Positions 25,300-34,663 are shown, counted from the stretch's first letter. The stretch: 64,000 bases of DNA from Pseudovibrio denitrificans JCM 12308 (GCF_001310815.1 NZ_BAZK01000007.1:1-64000); one strand, 5' to 3'. The notes: a model not told the origin generated them from the sequence alone. Numbers and translations are program-made.

Positions 25300-25321
25300 A
25301 AGGGCGGACCCGTCCGCCCTT
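25300..25321 (+). terminator. Intercistronic hairpin after the solute-binding gene
   Basis: AAGGGCGGAC (25300-25309) pairs with GTCCGCCCTT (25312-25321); a real fold would open the innermost pairs. A short pyrimidine stretch follows. It lies between binding-protein and permease genes and probably lowers downstream expression. Confidence 0.65.
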
Positions 25322-25382
25322 CCCTTACATGCATTGCTTCGTATTCGCGCTTGCGCCAATACAAAACTCTCGGATCAACATC

Positions 25383-27590
25383 ATGCGAAAGACAATTGCG
25401 CTCTGGCTCGCCGCCGGAATAGTGGGATTTTGCATATTTCCCTGGTACTCAGTAGATAGCGGCTTTTGGTCTTTTAGCTGGTTGTTCAGCGAATTCCTCA
25501 GCGAAGACGCCGCACCTGCCCTCTTCCAAGCTCTGCTTTATGGCCGCTGGTGGTTTGTTCCATTGGCACTGGCATTCGTGGGCATTGCCCTGTCGTTTGC
25601 TGTGCTGAAAGATGAACGCACCCGTGCAAAAGCCCTTGTTATTCTGTCCATTACAGGCATCGTTCTGTTGTTTGCGCAGGGCTTTGCAATTGGCAGAACC
25701 GGCCCTGAACTGTTCAATGATGCGCTTAACTTCGGTTCAGCTGCGTCTGGACAGATTGGCTTTGGTGCCGGTGCCATGCTCACCGCTGGCGCTCTGCTCT
25801 TCATCCTCACCACCAGCATCTCAGGTCTCGGTCAGGGCCGCGGTGATGCGTTCATCGTCGGCAGTATCGGCCTCATCATTGCACTGGTAGTGACCTTCGT
25901 CTTCTATCCGGTCTCCCAAATCCTGATCCGCGCTTTTGAAGCATCAGATGGCAGCTTTGATATTACGGCCTTCTTTACCCGCTTCTTCTCCAGCGATATC
26001 TGGAGTCTTGCCTGCCTTGCTGGTGGCAAGACCTGTGGTCCGGCATGGAATTCCGTTTTCCTCGCAGTGCTCACCGGTGCTGGTACAACCCTTCTCGGTC
26101 TCGCCTTTGCGTTGATCGCGACCAAAACCGCGTTTCCTGCGAAAAAGCTGCTGCGCGTTCTCACCATCATTCCAATCATCACTCCTCCCTTTGTGATTGG
26201 TCTTGCGCTGATCCTTATGTTCGGCCGTGCTGGTGTAGTGACAGATGTGCTGCATGAGATGTTCGACATCTCCAAGAGCCGGTGGCTCTACGGCTTCTCC
26301 GGCATTTATCTCGCGCAGCTGCTTTCCTTTACGCCGATCGCGTTCCTTGTGCTGATTGGTGTGGTTGAGGGCGTCAGCCCATCCATGGAAGAAGCCTCTC
26401 AGACACTGAACGCAACCCAGTGGCAAACCTTCAAGAACGTCACTTGGCCTTTGATGCGCCCAGGTCTGGCAAACGCCTTCCTGCTGGGCTTCATTGAAAG
26501 TATCGCTGACTTCGGCAACCCGTTGGTTCTGGGCGGTAACTACAACGTCCTTTCCACTGAGATCTATTTTGCGATTGTGGGTGCTGTGGCTGATCCATCC
26601 CGTGCGGCTGTGCTAGCTGTGGTTCTGCTCATGCTCACCCTGTCTGCCTTCATCGCGCAGCGTCTCTGGCTCGGCAAGAAGTCTTACGCAACTGTCACCG
26701 GTAAGGCCGACTCTGGTCAGCATTCACCGCTGAACCCGGCTCTGAAGTGGGCTTGCTACGGCTTCGCGCTTCCTTGGGCAGCGTTTACCGCAGTTGTGTA
26801 CTCCATGATTGTGTTCGGTAGTTTCGTGAAGCTTTGGGGTTACGACAACACTTTCACGCTTGATCACTACATCCGCGCGTTCTCCGTCAGCTTCAACAAC
26901 GGTATCCGCTGGACCGGTGTGGCATGGGATAGTTACTTCACCACGCTGACCATCTCCACCATGGCAGCTCCGCTGACCGCTGTTGTTGGTCTGCTCACCG
27001 CGTATCTGCTGGTGCGCCAGAAGTTTGCTGGCAAGAACATGTTTGAGTTCAGCACAATGCTCAGCTTTGCAATTCCGGGCACTGTGATTGGTGTGGCTTA
27101 CATCATGGCCTTCAACACACCACCAATCGAGCTGACTGGCACCAGCATCATCCTGATCATCGTGTTTGTGTTCCGCAACATGCCAGTGGGTGTCCGTGGT
27201 GGCATTGCGGCTATGTCCCAGCTGGATAAGAGCCTGGATGAAGCGTCCATCACCCTTGGTGCAAATAGCTTTACCACTGTTCGCAAAGTGATCCTGCCTC
27301 TGATGGGACCAGCGATCCTTGCGGCTCTGGCTTACAGCTTCGTTCGCGCCATCACTTCTGTGAGTGCGGTGATCTTCCTGGTGAGTGCACGCCACAACAT
27401 GGCAACCTCGTTCATCGTGGGTCGTGTTGAACATGGTGAGTATGGCATCGCGATTGCGTACTCCTCCGTGCTGATCATCACCATGCTTGTGGCCATCTTG
27501 CTGCTGCAGGTCGTCATTGGGCAGCGTAAGTTGCGCCGTCAGAACCGTCTGCAAACCTCTAACAAGAACAAAGAGCTGGCTTCAGCTTAA
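25383..27590 (+). CDS. ABC transporter permease, FbpB/AfuB-like (fused double permease)
   Basis: 735-residue membrane protein. An N-terminal hydrophobic block of about 180 residues is followed by two permease domains, each with a coupling loop: VSPSMEEASQTLNATQWQTFKNVTWPLMRPGL in the first and LDKSLDEASITLGANSFTTVRKVILPLMGPAIL in the second. Such internal duplication is usual for FbpB/AfuB permeases, where one chain forms the whole channel. The ATG at 25383 is preferred over an in-frame start at 25329 because the first membrane helix then begins at once; its ribosome site is weak. It is second in an SBP-permease-ATPase operon. Confidence 0.9.
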   Translation: MRKTIALWLAAGIVGFCIFPWYSVDSGFWSFSWLFSEFLSEDAAPALFQALLYGRWWFVPLALAFVGIALSFAVLKDERTRAKALVILSITGIVLLFAQGFAIGRTGPELFNDALNFGSAASGQIGFGAGAMLTAGALLFILTTSISGLGQGRGDAFIVGSIGLIIALVVTFVFYPVSQILIRAFEASDGSFDITAFFTRFFSSDIWSLACLAGGKTCGPAWNSVFLAVLTGAGTTLLGLAFALIATKTAFPAKKLLRVLTIIPIITPPFVIGLALILMFGRAGVVTDVLHEMFDISKSRWLYGFSGIYLAQLLSFTPIAFLVLIGVVEGVSPSMEEASQTLNATQWQTFKNVTWPLMRPGLANAFLLGFIESIADFGNPLVLGGNYNVLSTEIYFAIVGAVADPSRAAVLAVVLLMLTLSAFIAQRLWLGKKSYATVTGKADSGQHSPLNPALKWACYGFALPWAAFTAVVYSMIVFGSFVKLWGYDNTFTLDHYIRAFSVSFNNGIRWTGVAWDSYFTTLTISTMAAPLTAVVGLLTAYLLVRQKFAGKNMFEFSTMLSFAIPGTVIGVAYIMAFNTPPIELTGTSIILIIVFVFRNMPVGVRGGIAAMSQLDKSLDEASITLGANSFTTVRKVILPLMGPAILAALAYSFVRAITSVSAVIFLVSARHNMATSFIVGRVEHGEYGIAIAYSSVLIITMLVAILLLQVVIGQRKLRRQNRLQTSNKNKELASA

Positions 27591-27613
27591 TCCTAGAGTT
27601 TCTGGAGTAAATC

Positions 27614-28684
27614 ATGTCTATTATGCAAAAAGCAGGCTCTGTACAGTTCCGGGATGTTGTCAAAAAATACGGTTCTGTCACCGCACTGAAGCCTCTCAAT
27701 CTGGACATTCAGCAGGGTGAGCTTGTCACTCTGCTAGGACCAAGTGGTTGCGGCAAAACCACCACTCTGCGTCTTATTGCAGGCCTGGAAGCAGCCACTG
27801 AAGGCACCATCTACATTGGCGGCAAGGATGTCACTCACCTGACTGCGACCTACCGCAATGTCTCCATGGTGTTCCAGTCCTACGCCTTGTTCCCGCACAT
27901 GAGTGTTGTCGACAACGTGTCGTACGGTCTGCGCGTCAACAAGGTGCCAGCTAAGGAAGCCAAAGCCAAAGCGGAAGAAGGTTTGGCAATGGTTGGTCTG
28001 GCTGGCTACGGCGAACGTCTGCCATCAGAGCTTTCCGGTGGTCAGCAGCAGCGAGTGGCAGTTGCCCGTGCTGTGGTTCTGGAGCCAGAAGTTCTGTTGC
28101 TGGATGAGCCGCTCTCCAACCTTGACGCAAAGCTGCGTCGTCACGTGCGTGAAGAGATCCGCGAAATTCAGCAAAAGCTTGGTCTAACCGCTGTCTACGT
28201 GACGCACGATCAGGAAGAAGCGATGGCGGTTTCTGACCGCATCATCGTGATGAACAAAGCAGAGATTGCACAGTCCGGCACACCACGTGAGCTCTACAAC
28301 CAGCCAAACTCAGCGTTTATTGCTGACTTTATTGGTGACGCAAACGTGGTGGACTGTGAAATTGTAGGTTTCGGCGAAGGCACCGTTTCGCTGAATGTTG
28401 GTGGGGCAACTGTTGTGCTGCCTTACTCCGGTCCGACATGTCAGCACGGAAAGCTGGCGATCCGTCCGGAAGGAATCTCCGTATCTCAGAGTGCGACCAA
28501 TGGAATTGCTGCTGGCGTCTCCTATGCAGCTTATCTCGGCAACCAGATCCAGTACTCCCTCAACACTGGAATGGGCAAACTGTTCGCCATTGATCACAAC
28601 CTGAGTGCAACTGTGGTTCCAACAGGCACAGAAGCCTTCATCCACCTGAAAGAAGAGGGGCTGGCCTTTTTGCCAGAAGCATAA
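27614..28684 (+). CDS. ABC transporter ATP-binding protein, FbpC/PotA-like
   Basis: 356-residue ATPase: Walker A GPSGCGKTT, Q-loop VFQSYALFPHM, signature LSGGQQQR, Walker B LLLDEPLSNLD, switch histidine YVTHDQEEAM, then a C-terminal TOBE-like regulatory domain (about residues 240-356: IGDANVVDCEI, LAIRPEGISV). A GGAG site lies before the ATG. It powers the preceding double permease. The operon ends in a strong terminator. Confidence 0.92.
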   Translation: MSIMQKAGSVQFRDVVKKYGSVTALKPLNLDIQQGELVTLLGPSGCGKTTTLRLIAGLEAATEGTIYIGGKDVTHLTATYRNVSMVFQSYALFPHMSVVDNVSYGLRVNKVPAKEAKAKAEEGLAMVGLAGYGERLPSELSGGQQQRVAVARAVVLEPEVLLLDEPLSNLDAKLRRHVREEIREIQQKLGLTAVYVTHDQEEAMAVSDRIIVMNKAEIAQSGTPRELYNQPNSAFIADFIGDANVVDCEIVGFGEGTVSLNVGGATVVLPYSGPTCQHGKLAIRPEGISVSQSATNGIAAGVSYAAYLGNQIQYSLNTGMGKLFAIDHNLSATVVPTGTEAFIHLKEEGLAFLPEA

Positions 28685-28727
28685 GGGCTAGGACGGCCAC
28701 CTCCATCCGAACCCTCTCTTCTCAAAC

Positions 28728-28759
28728 AGAAGCCCGGAGATCCCCCTCTCCGGGCTTCT
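28728..28759 (+). terminator. Rho-independent terminator
   Basis: A perfect 13-base stem, AGAAGCCCGGAGA (28728-28740) with its complement at 28747-28759, has a six-base loop and a T-rich end, 44 bases after the ATPase stop. Confidence 0.8.
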
Positions 28760-28875
28760 TTACGTCTGGCTCATGAGAATATGCGGGGTGCATGAGGTGT
28801 GGATACCCGCATAAGCTGTACTTACCTGCGATTGCTCGTTAGGTTTATGTGGCCCTGCAGTTTTGGGAGGTGGCG

Positions 28876-29967
28876 ATGGCGAAGAATATAGTGGTGTTTT
28901 CAGACGGGACCGGTCAGGAGGGTGGCGATGGTCCGGACACGAACGTCTATAAGCTCTTCAAAATCTGCGAAAACAGAACCAAGCGACAGGTGCTGTTCTA
29001 TGATCGTGGCCTGGGGACCAAAGCCCATCGCTCTCGCCTTACGCGGTTTTTGGGCAATGCCACGGGATTTGGCATCAGCAAGAACCTGAAGGAATGCTAC
29101 CAGTTCATTTTCGAGAACTATCAGGCGAAGGATAAGATTTATCTGTTTGGCTTTAGCCGTGGCGCCACCACCGTGCGCAGCCTTGCAGGTTTTATTGAGA
29201 TGTTTGGCATCCTACCGAAATCCCGCCCCGAGCTGATCGACCAAGCCTACAAAATCTATCAGATCAGTGATGGCCACGCGCGTAAAGCTAAGGCGCAGGA
29301 GTTTCGTGAAAAGCACCACAACATGTGGGCGGAGATTGAGTTTATCGGCGTGTGGGACACCGTTGCCGCACTCGGCCTGCCATGGAAGCCGCTCTCAGCT
29401 GCCATTAACAAGCTCCCCGGCTTCAAACACGAGTTCCACGACCTGACTTTGCCAGCAGCGGTGAAGAATGCCTACCACGCGCTATCCATTGATGACGAGC
29501 GTGAGGTGTTTCATCCGGTTTTGTGGAACGAGAGTACAGCTCCCAACCAGATTATGCAGCAGACGTGGTTTGCAGGTGTGCATACGGATGTTGGGGGTGG
29601 TTATGAAGATTCCCGTCTCTCCGATATCACTTTCAACTGGATGTTGGAGCACGCGGAGCGCAATGGCCTGCGTATTCACGAAGGTAGCCGCAAAGCAGTG
29701 ATTGCCAAGATGAAACCAGACGAAACCGGCACCATCCATAACCCGCGTGAGGGTATCTTTGAGTACATCTACAAAGTGAAGCAACGTGTGTGGCCGAGGC
29801 TGGATCTGAACGCCAGAGAGCGCGGGCAACCACATGTTCATCCGAGTGTGTTTAAGCGGGTTGATAATCCTGAGATGAACTACAAGCCGTGGATGATGGA
29901 AAAGAGCCCGATTGAAGAGCCACCAATCAAACGCACGGCTCAGGCGCGAGAAACAGAGGCGACTTAG
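28876..29967 (+). CDS. DUF2235 alpha/beta-hydrolase-like protein
   Basis: 363-residue protein of the DUF2235 family, predicted lipase/esterase-type hydrolases that also form the core of Tle1 phospholipase effectors. The nucleophile elbow GFSRGA has Ser94; an acid and histidine may come from GVWDTVAALG and GVHTDVGGGYED. The N-terminus IVVFSDGTGQEGG is the standard DUF2235 opening. No signal peptide or membrane segment is seen, and no type VI secretion genes are near, so a housekeeping or defence-like role is as likely as secretion. The ATG at 28876 has GGGAGG seven bases upstream; an earlier in-frame start at 28849 is less likely. It stands alone between terminators. Confidence 0.88.
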   Translation: MAKNIVVFSDGTGQEGGDGPDTNVYKLFKICENRTKRQVLFYDRGLGTKAHRSRLTRFLGNATGFGISKNLKECYQFIFENYQAKDKIYLFGFSRGATTVRSLAGFIEMFGILPKSRPELIDQAYKIYQISDGHARKAKAQEFREKHHNMWAEIEFIGVWDTVAALGLPWKPLSAAINKLPGFKHEFHDLTLPAAVKNAYHALSIDDEREVFHPVLWNESTAPNQIMQQTWFAGVHTDVGGGYEDSRLSDITFNWMLEHAERNGLRIHEGSRKAVIAKMKPDETGTIHNPREGIFEYIYKVKQRVWPRLDLNARERGQPHVHPSVFKRVDNPEMNYKPWMMEKSPIEEPPIKRTAQARETEAT

Positions 29968-29975
29968 TCATGAAA

Positions 29976-30005
29976 AAGCCGGAGCAGATGATTCCGCTCC
30001 GGCTT
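29976..30005. terminator. Bidirectional terminator between convergent genes
   Basis: AAGCCGGAGC (29976-29985) pairs with GCTCCGGCTT (29996-30005), with A-rich bases before it that give a T-tract on the minus strand. It separates the DUF2235 gene from the opposing cytochrome b561 gene. Confidence 0.75.
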
Positions 30006-30020
30006 GAAACTTTGCGTTGA

Positions 30021-30626
30021 TCACTTGGCTTTTCGGTGACCTGTAATCATTGGTGTGACAAGGTCTTCCCTCTTCCAGAAACGGTAGAAGAAGATAGCTG
30101 CCACATGCAGGATCACCAGAATAAGCGTTGCGCGGGCCAGAATGCCATGCCACGCCAATGCGGTGCGGGCGCTGTCGATGCCCACCCATGAAGCGAATGG
30201 CCCTACATTGATGTAGTCTTCCGGATCCACGAACAATCCAAGCGCCGCCTGTGCTCCGATGACGCCCAGCAATAGGAAAACGAACAGGCCGCCAAGCGGG
30301 TTGTGTCCCTTCCAGTTGCTTGCCTGCCGTTTTGGCAGTTTTGCGATGTAACAGAGCAATGCTTTGGGGCTATAAATGAAGCTTGAGAAACGGGCTGTCT
30401 CTGACCCGATGAAACCCCAAATCAAGCGGAACGCAATGAGCGCGAGCACTGCATAACCAAACCAGAAGTGCAGCGTCATCACGTCAGGCCCGAACTTGCC
30501 TAAACCCCACGCGGCGGCCACACAGCCTGCAAAAAGCCAGTGGAACAGGCGCAGCGGCAGGTCCCAGATACGGGTGCCTATTTTCTCCTGCGTTTCCAAA
30601 GGATGATCAGTGCTCGCAGTCGTCAT
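30021..30626 (-). CDS. Cytochrome b561 family membrane protein
   Basis: 201-residue di-haem b-type cytochrome of the Ni/Fe-hydrogenase cytochrome b / b561 class with four membrane helices. Likely haem histidines are in LRLFHWLFAG, LHFWFGYAVL, AWHGILARATLILVILHVAAI. The N-terminal IWDLPLRLFHW motif is diagnostic. Such proteins pass electrons between the quinone pool and periplasmic c-type cytochromes. The gene starts three bases after a cytochrome c' gene on the same strand, so the two products probably form one electron-transfer pair. Confidence 0.9.
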   Translation of the reverse strand: MTTASTDHPLETQEKIGTRIWDLPLRLFHWLFAGCVAAAWGLGKFGPDVMTLHFWFGYAVLALIAFRLIWGFIGSETARFSSFIYSPKALLCYIAKLPKRQASNWKGHNPLGGLFVFLLLGVIGAQAALGLFVDPEDYINVGPFASWVGIDSARTALAWHGILARATLILVILHVAAIFFYRFWKREDLVTPMITGHRKAK

Positions 30627-30629
30627 TTC

Positions 30630-31091
30630 TTAAAAGTCCTTCGCGCGAAATTCTTTGTGGCAGCCTTTGCAAGTGCCGCCCAGTTGGCCGAGCGCTTTGC
30701 CCAGTGCAGGACGGCCTTCGCCAGCGACTTCGTTGAGTGCAACAAGTGCTTGATAGAAGTCTTTTCCTTTGGCCTGATAGCCAGCCATGTCTTCCCAGAT
30801 CACTGGACGAGCACGGGTTTTGCCTGGCAGGTCAGCGTTTGAGGTGCCTGGCATGTAAAGGCCTGCTGCGTTGTAGCTTGCAACTGTCATCATGTTGCCT
30901 GCAGCTGCTTTTGCTTTCTCGGCGCTGTATTCAACTTCACCTTTGGCCATCGCTGCCAGTGCACCCATGTCATGTCCAAGCAGAGTGAAGTAAGCGCGGC
31001 GTGCATCGACCACGTCTTCCTTGTTGGCATCGGCTGCATAAGCCGTTGTTGCAGTCATGGCGACCAGTGCGGTGATCAATAGTTTACGCAT
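30630..31091 (-). CDS. Cytochrome c' (c556-like)
   Basis: 153-residue periplasmic four-helix-bundle cytochrome. The signal peptide ends after AYA (about residue 19), and the single haem motif CKGCH is at residues 141-145, close to the C-terminus as usual for this family. DARRAYFTLLGHDMGALAAMAKGE near the mature start supplies the sixth-ligand region. Cytochromes c' bind NO and may buffer nitrosative stress; with b561 it can receive electrons from the quinone pool. The nnrS gene elsewhere in the window fits such a theme. Confidence 0.92.
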   Translation of the reverse strand: MRKLLITALVAMTATTAYAADANKEDVVDARRAYFTLLGHDMGALAAMAKGEVEYSAEKAKAAAGNMMTVASYNAAGLYMPGTSNADLPGKTRARPVIWEDMAGYQAKGKDFYQALVALNEVAGEGRPALGKALGQLGGTCKGCHKEFRAKDF

Positions 31092-31174
31092 GGATTTCTC
31101 CGTGTTTGGTGATTGGAAAGTATTTGATGAGGTTTGGTTGGTTTTGTTTGTCTTATTGGAAATATAGATTTCTC

Positions 31175-31193
31175 ATCTGATTGAAAATCAGAT
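31175..31193. other. Small hairpin in the gap upstream of cytochrome c'
   Basis: ATCTGATT (31175-31182) pairs with AATCAGAT (31186-31193) around GAA, within the 265-base gap (31092-31356) that also holds the cytochrome c' promoter and the end of the DevA-like gene. It could be an operator or end the exporter transcript. Nothing else is evident in this gap. Confidence 0.35.
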
Positions 31194-31356
31194 CGGATCT
31201 TTTATGTATTCCTGCTGTATCTATGTATATACCCGTATAAGTCGCGTTTGTGCTTGTCTTCGTTGAGAATAGATGAGCAAAACAACGCTTCAATGGGAAT
31301 GTTGTAATAGTTTGTCGCAAGGTGTAACGGGCATCTGCATGTTTGGGTTGGCGAGA

Positions 31357-32073
31357 TCATGCTGGCACAGCCTCCTCAACCAGATGCCCTTCATCCATGG
31401 TCAGAATACGGTCCGCCAGCTGCAGGATACGGTTGTCATGGGTGACCATTACGGTGGTGATGCCACGCTTGCCGCCCAGCTCCTTCAGCAGCTCGACCAC
31501 CGTCAAACCTGTGTCCTTGTCCAGTGCTGCTGTTGGTTCATCTGCGAACACGATATCCGGTGAGGAAACCAGCGCACGTGCAATAGCAACGCGTTGTTTC
31601 TGGCCGCCGGAAAGGTGAGCTGGCAGATAGTCGAGCCGGTCTTCCAGTCCCAGCAAGCTCAGCATGTGCCGCGCTGCTTTTTCCTGCTGCGCTGCATCCA
31701 CGGTTGCCTTCACTCCGCTCTGGTGAACCTGAAGGCCCATCAGAACGTTTTGTGTTGCTGTCAGGCTTTCATGCAGGTTGTGAGCTTGAAAGATAAACCC
31801 AAGACGACGGCGCAGCATGATCTTCATAGTCTCATCTGCGCCGTGTAGCTCATGACCCAGCAAGGAAAGCTGGCCCTTTTGCACATCTCGCAAGCAGCCC
31901 ATGAGAGTGAGCAATGTGGTTTTGCCAGAACCTGATGGCCCCATCAGCACAGTCAGGCTGCCTTTTTCGATCTCAAAATTGACGTCAAAGATCGCCTGCT
32001 TGCGCGCTTCCCCTTCACCAAACCAATGACTGAGGCCAGAAACGCTGATCGGGGCGTGTGGTGTGTATGTCAT
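31357..32073 (-). CDS. ABC exporter ATP-binding protein, DevA family
   Basis: 238-residue ATPase of the MacB/LolD/DevA type: Walker A GPSGSGKTT, Q-loop FIFQAHNLHESLTATQNV, signature LSGGQKQR, Walker B IVFADEPTAALD and switch histidine VMVTHDNRI. In cyanobacteria DevBCA with TolC exports glycolipids; proteobacterial versions export unknown lipids or small molecules. It is the third gene of a DevB-C-A operon, eight bases behind the permease gene. Confidence 0.9.
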   Translation of the reverse strand: MTYTPHAPISVSGLSHWFGEGEARKQAIFDVNFEIEKGSLTVLMGPSGSGKTTLLTLMGCLRDVQKGQLSLLGHELHGADETMKIMLRRRLGFIFQAHNLHESLTATQNVLMGLQVHQSGVKATVDAAQQEKAARHMLSLLGLEDRLDYLPAHLSGGQKQRVAIARALVSSPDIVFADEPTAALDKDTGLTVVELLKELGGKRGITTVMVTHDNRILQLADRILTMDEGHLVEEAVPA

Positions 32074-32081
32074 GCAGCCCC

Positions 32082-33257
32082 CTAGAACAGATCAGCCGGA
32101 TCAGCATGTGCCAATCGACGTGTTGCGATGGTTCCGGAAAGGGCGCAGGCCGCGAGTGTGCCAACAAACACGATCAGCGCACGAGCCAGTGTTAATCCGA
32201 CAGGCAGTCCAGACTTCAGCGCCAGCATTTTGTAAATGCCCGTTGCTGCCAGTGCGCCGGGGAAGAATCCAAGCACGGCAAGGATCATGGCTTCTTCAAA
32301 GATGATGCCGAGGAAGAAGCCCTGGCTGAAACCCATGGCTTTGAAGGTGGCGTACTCTTTCAGATGATCAGCTACGTCAGTGCTGAGAACCTGATAAACA
32401 ATAACGATCCCTACAAGCACGCCAATGATGGTGCCAAAGCCAAAGATGATGCCAACCGGCTTTTCTGAGGTCTGGTAGGCTTGCTCATCTGCCGCCGCCT
32501 TGGCAAAGCTTCTGATCTTCAGGGTATCTGTCGGCAGAACCTGCTTCAGCAGCTCCACAGCCCGCTCAATAGAGGCGCCGGGTTGAACTTTCAGCAGGAT
32601 ATGGTCCGGTGCGCCAGAGCTGCGCGAAGGGGACAAACGCAGTACGCTTTGGTCGGACATCACCAGATTACCATCAGCACTAAAACCAGCGCCAATCTGC
32701 AAGGTGCCAACCAGTTTGATCTGGCGGTTGTTCATTTCAAAGATTGCGGGCGTTTCCGGCGAGAGTGAGTTGAAAAACTCTTCTGTCCCGCCCCGGGTCT
32801 TACGATCAACCAGCGCCGTATCTGGCAAGGCTAATTGCAGGAACTGAGGACGCAGCACTGGCGCCATAAAGTCGATGGCCTCAATGGGAAGACCCACCAA
32901 TTGCAAACCCGCAATCTGATCTTCCTGCACACGCCAGTCGACTTTGGTGATGTAAACTGGTGCAGCTGAAGCCACCTCAGGCACCGTCAGCGCTTGCAAC
33001 ATATGCACGCGGGCAACGTTACCGCCTTCGGTCAGGGACTTGGCGTCGGAGGCAGAGATGAGAATATCCGCCTCAAACAACTCGTAGGGCTGTAGTGTAG
33101 AGCCAGTCAGCGCCCCCATCATACCGAGCTGCACGAACACCAGCACGTTGGCGAAGGCAACACCCGCCAGAGCCGCAGCGAAGCGCCCTTTGTTGTGTGT
33201 CAGCTGCAACCAGCCTATGGGCAGGCGGCCCAGCAGCCATGTGAGAAAGCGGGTCAC
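32082..33257 (-). CDS. ABC exporter permease, DevC family
   Basis: 391-residue permease of the FtsX/MacB class: a membrane helix at about residues 20-45, a long periplasmic domain (about 50-270), then three helices (about 275-300, 325-350, 365-385). LQLTHNKGRFAAALAGVAFANVLVFVQLGMMGAL and the HLKEYATFKAMGFSQGFFLGIIFEEA loop are typical of DevC. Its start overlaps the stop of the membrane-fusion gene by four bases. Confidence 0.9.
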   Translation of the reverse strand: MTRFLTWLLGRLPIGWLQLTHNKGRFAAALAGVAFANVLVFVQLGMMGALTGSTLQPYELFEADILISASDAKSLTEGGNVARVHMLQALTVPEVASAAPVYITKVDWRVQEDQIAGLQLVGLPIEAIDFMAPVLRPQFLQLALPDTALVDRKTRGGTEEFFNSLSPETPAIFEMNNRQIKLVGTLQIGAGFSADGNLVMSDQSVLRLSPSRSSGAPDHILLKVQPGASIERAVELLKQVLPTDTLKIRSFAKAAADEQAYQTSEKPVGIIFGFGTIIGVLVGIVIVYQVLSTDVADHLKEYATFKAMGFSQGFFLGIIFEEAMILAVLGFFPGALAATGIYKMLALKSGLPVGLTLARALIVFVGTLAACALSGTIATRRLAHADPADLF

Positions 33258-34483
33258 TTGGTGTCCCTCTCAGATGCAGGTTGAAAGTAGCCGAGGATTT
33301 CCAGATTGGTCAGGTTTGCCGCCAACTCGGAGGAAGTCTCATCTAATGTAACGACCACCGTTACTACACGTGCATCGGTGTTCGCAGCTGGATCTACGCT
33401 AATGATGTTCTGGCGACCTACAATCAGACCGATCTCGGTCAATGTACCACGCAGTTCCTGCGCCAGAGCTTCGGCCCGCAAAACCACGGTATCACCTATG
33501 TTTAGGCGTCCGATCTGGTTCTGGTAGATCTCCATCTCAGCGGTCATCTCACGGGTGTTGCCGAACTCGATCAGGCCCGCAGAAGATGGTCGCTCGCCGG
33601 GTTGCACCAGTAGGTCCAGAACGGTGCCATCAAAGGGCGCACGAACGATAGATTTCTCCAGATTAACCTCAGCAGTGCGCAGTGCGATTTGAGCGGACTG
33701 AAGCTTGCGCTTGGCGAGCTCCACATCTGCCTGAGAGATATCTGCCGTGCTGCTGTATCGCTTGAGCGTTGCTTCTTTGCGGGCCACATCCAGCAGCGCA
33801 CTCTCTGCTTCCGCCTTTGCACGATCCAGTTGAGCCTCCGTTACAACCTTGCGGGCAAATAGGGACTTCGTGCGTTCCAGTTCGGCGCGTGCCAGATCCG
33901 CATTGGTTTTGGCGCGGTTCAGATCTGCTTCGTTCTCAACCTGACTGGCTTTGATGGAAAGCTGAACTTGGCTGAGCGAGGCTTCAGAAACTGCTACCTC
34001 AGCTTTTGCTGCTTCAACACTTGCCTCCAAAGACGGGCGATTGTCGAGGGATGCGAGGATGGTGCCCTTCTCAACCCAATCCCCGACTGAAACAGGAAGG
34101 TCCGCAATGCGGGCATCCCCTGCTCCAAATGGCAGAGCAATTGTTGACACGCCGTCCCGCGGGATCAACTTGCCAAGCGCGACAACAGCGCCAGCTTCCA
34201 GCGCTTTGATGTCTTCTGGTGTAACGGTTGTATTGATGGGAACAGCGATTTTCTGATCACTTCCTCCCCCCGGTTCAAGGCCTGTCATTTCATAGAACAG
34301 GCGTAGGCCAGCGGGTTGGAAGTACATGCCCATGACTCCACCAGTGAACATGATGGCGATGAAAACAGGGATGAGCAGAATGATCCGCTTAAACGGTAAG
34401 CCCTTGCGTGCTTTACCGGAAATGGAAGAAATGCCAGTGTCTTCCAAAGGCAAATCTTTGTTTGGCGCATTGTGATGGGTCAC
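33254..34483 (-). CDS. Membrane fusion protein of the exporter, DevB/HlyD family
   Basis: 409-residue periplasmic adaptor anchored by one N-terminal membrane helix (about residues 33-55). It shows split lipoyl-like halves (VGDWVEKGTILASLDNRPSLEA and VRAPFDGTVLDLLVQPGERPS), a long alpha-helical hairpin between them (about 150-275) and a beta-barrel region (TAEMEIYQNQIGRLNIGDTVVLRAEA). It would bridge the DevC permease to an outer-membrane TolC protein, which is not in the window. It leads the three-gene exporter operon; no regulator is adjacent. Confidence 0.9.
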   Translation of the reverse strand: MTHHNAPNKDLPLEDTGISSISGKARKGLPFKRIILLIPVFIAIMFTGGVMGMYFQPAGLRLFYEMTGLEPGGGSDQKIAVPINTTVTPEDIKALEAGAVVALGKLIPRDGVSTIALPFGAGDARIADLPVSVGDWVEKGTILASLDNRPSLEASVEAAKAEVAVSEASLSQVQLSIKASQVENEADLNRAKTNADLARAELERTKSLFARKVVTEAQLDRAKAEAESALLDVARKEATLKRYSSTADISQADVELAKRKLQSAQIALRTAEVNLEKSIVRAPFDGTVLDLLVQPGERPSSAGLIEFGNTREMTAEMEIYQNQIGRLNIGDTVVLRAEALAQELRGTLTEIGLIVGRQNIISVDPAANTDARVVTVVVTLDETSSELAANLTNLEILGYFQPASERDTK

Positions 34484-34626
34484 AGGACCACCTCTGCTGT
34501 GACTTGTTAGTTATTACTTTCTAATATTCTAATATGAAGTTCGCGCAACCCAAAAAATGTACAGATTTGTAACACAGGTGGATTTTGGGTTTTGGGTGCC
34601 GAAGGGGATGTCTGGAAAGTGCCCGA

Positions 34627-34644
34627 GCTGTCCCAGTGGACAGC
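34627..34644. terminator. Hairpin downstream of the chemoreceptor gene
   Basis: GCTGTCC (34627-34633) pairs with GGACAGC (34638-34644) around four bases, and the stem extends outward with wobble pairs. It sits 20 bases after the chemoreceptor stop. No T-tract is seen, so terminator strength is uncertain. Confidence 0.45.
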
Positions 34645-34663
34645 CCGGTTGATCTCAGGTCTC

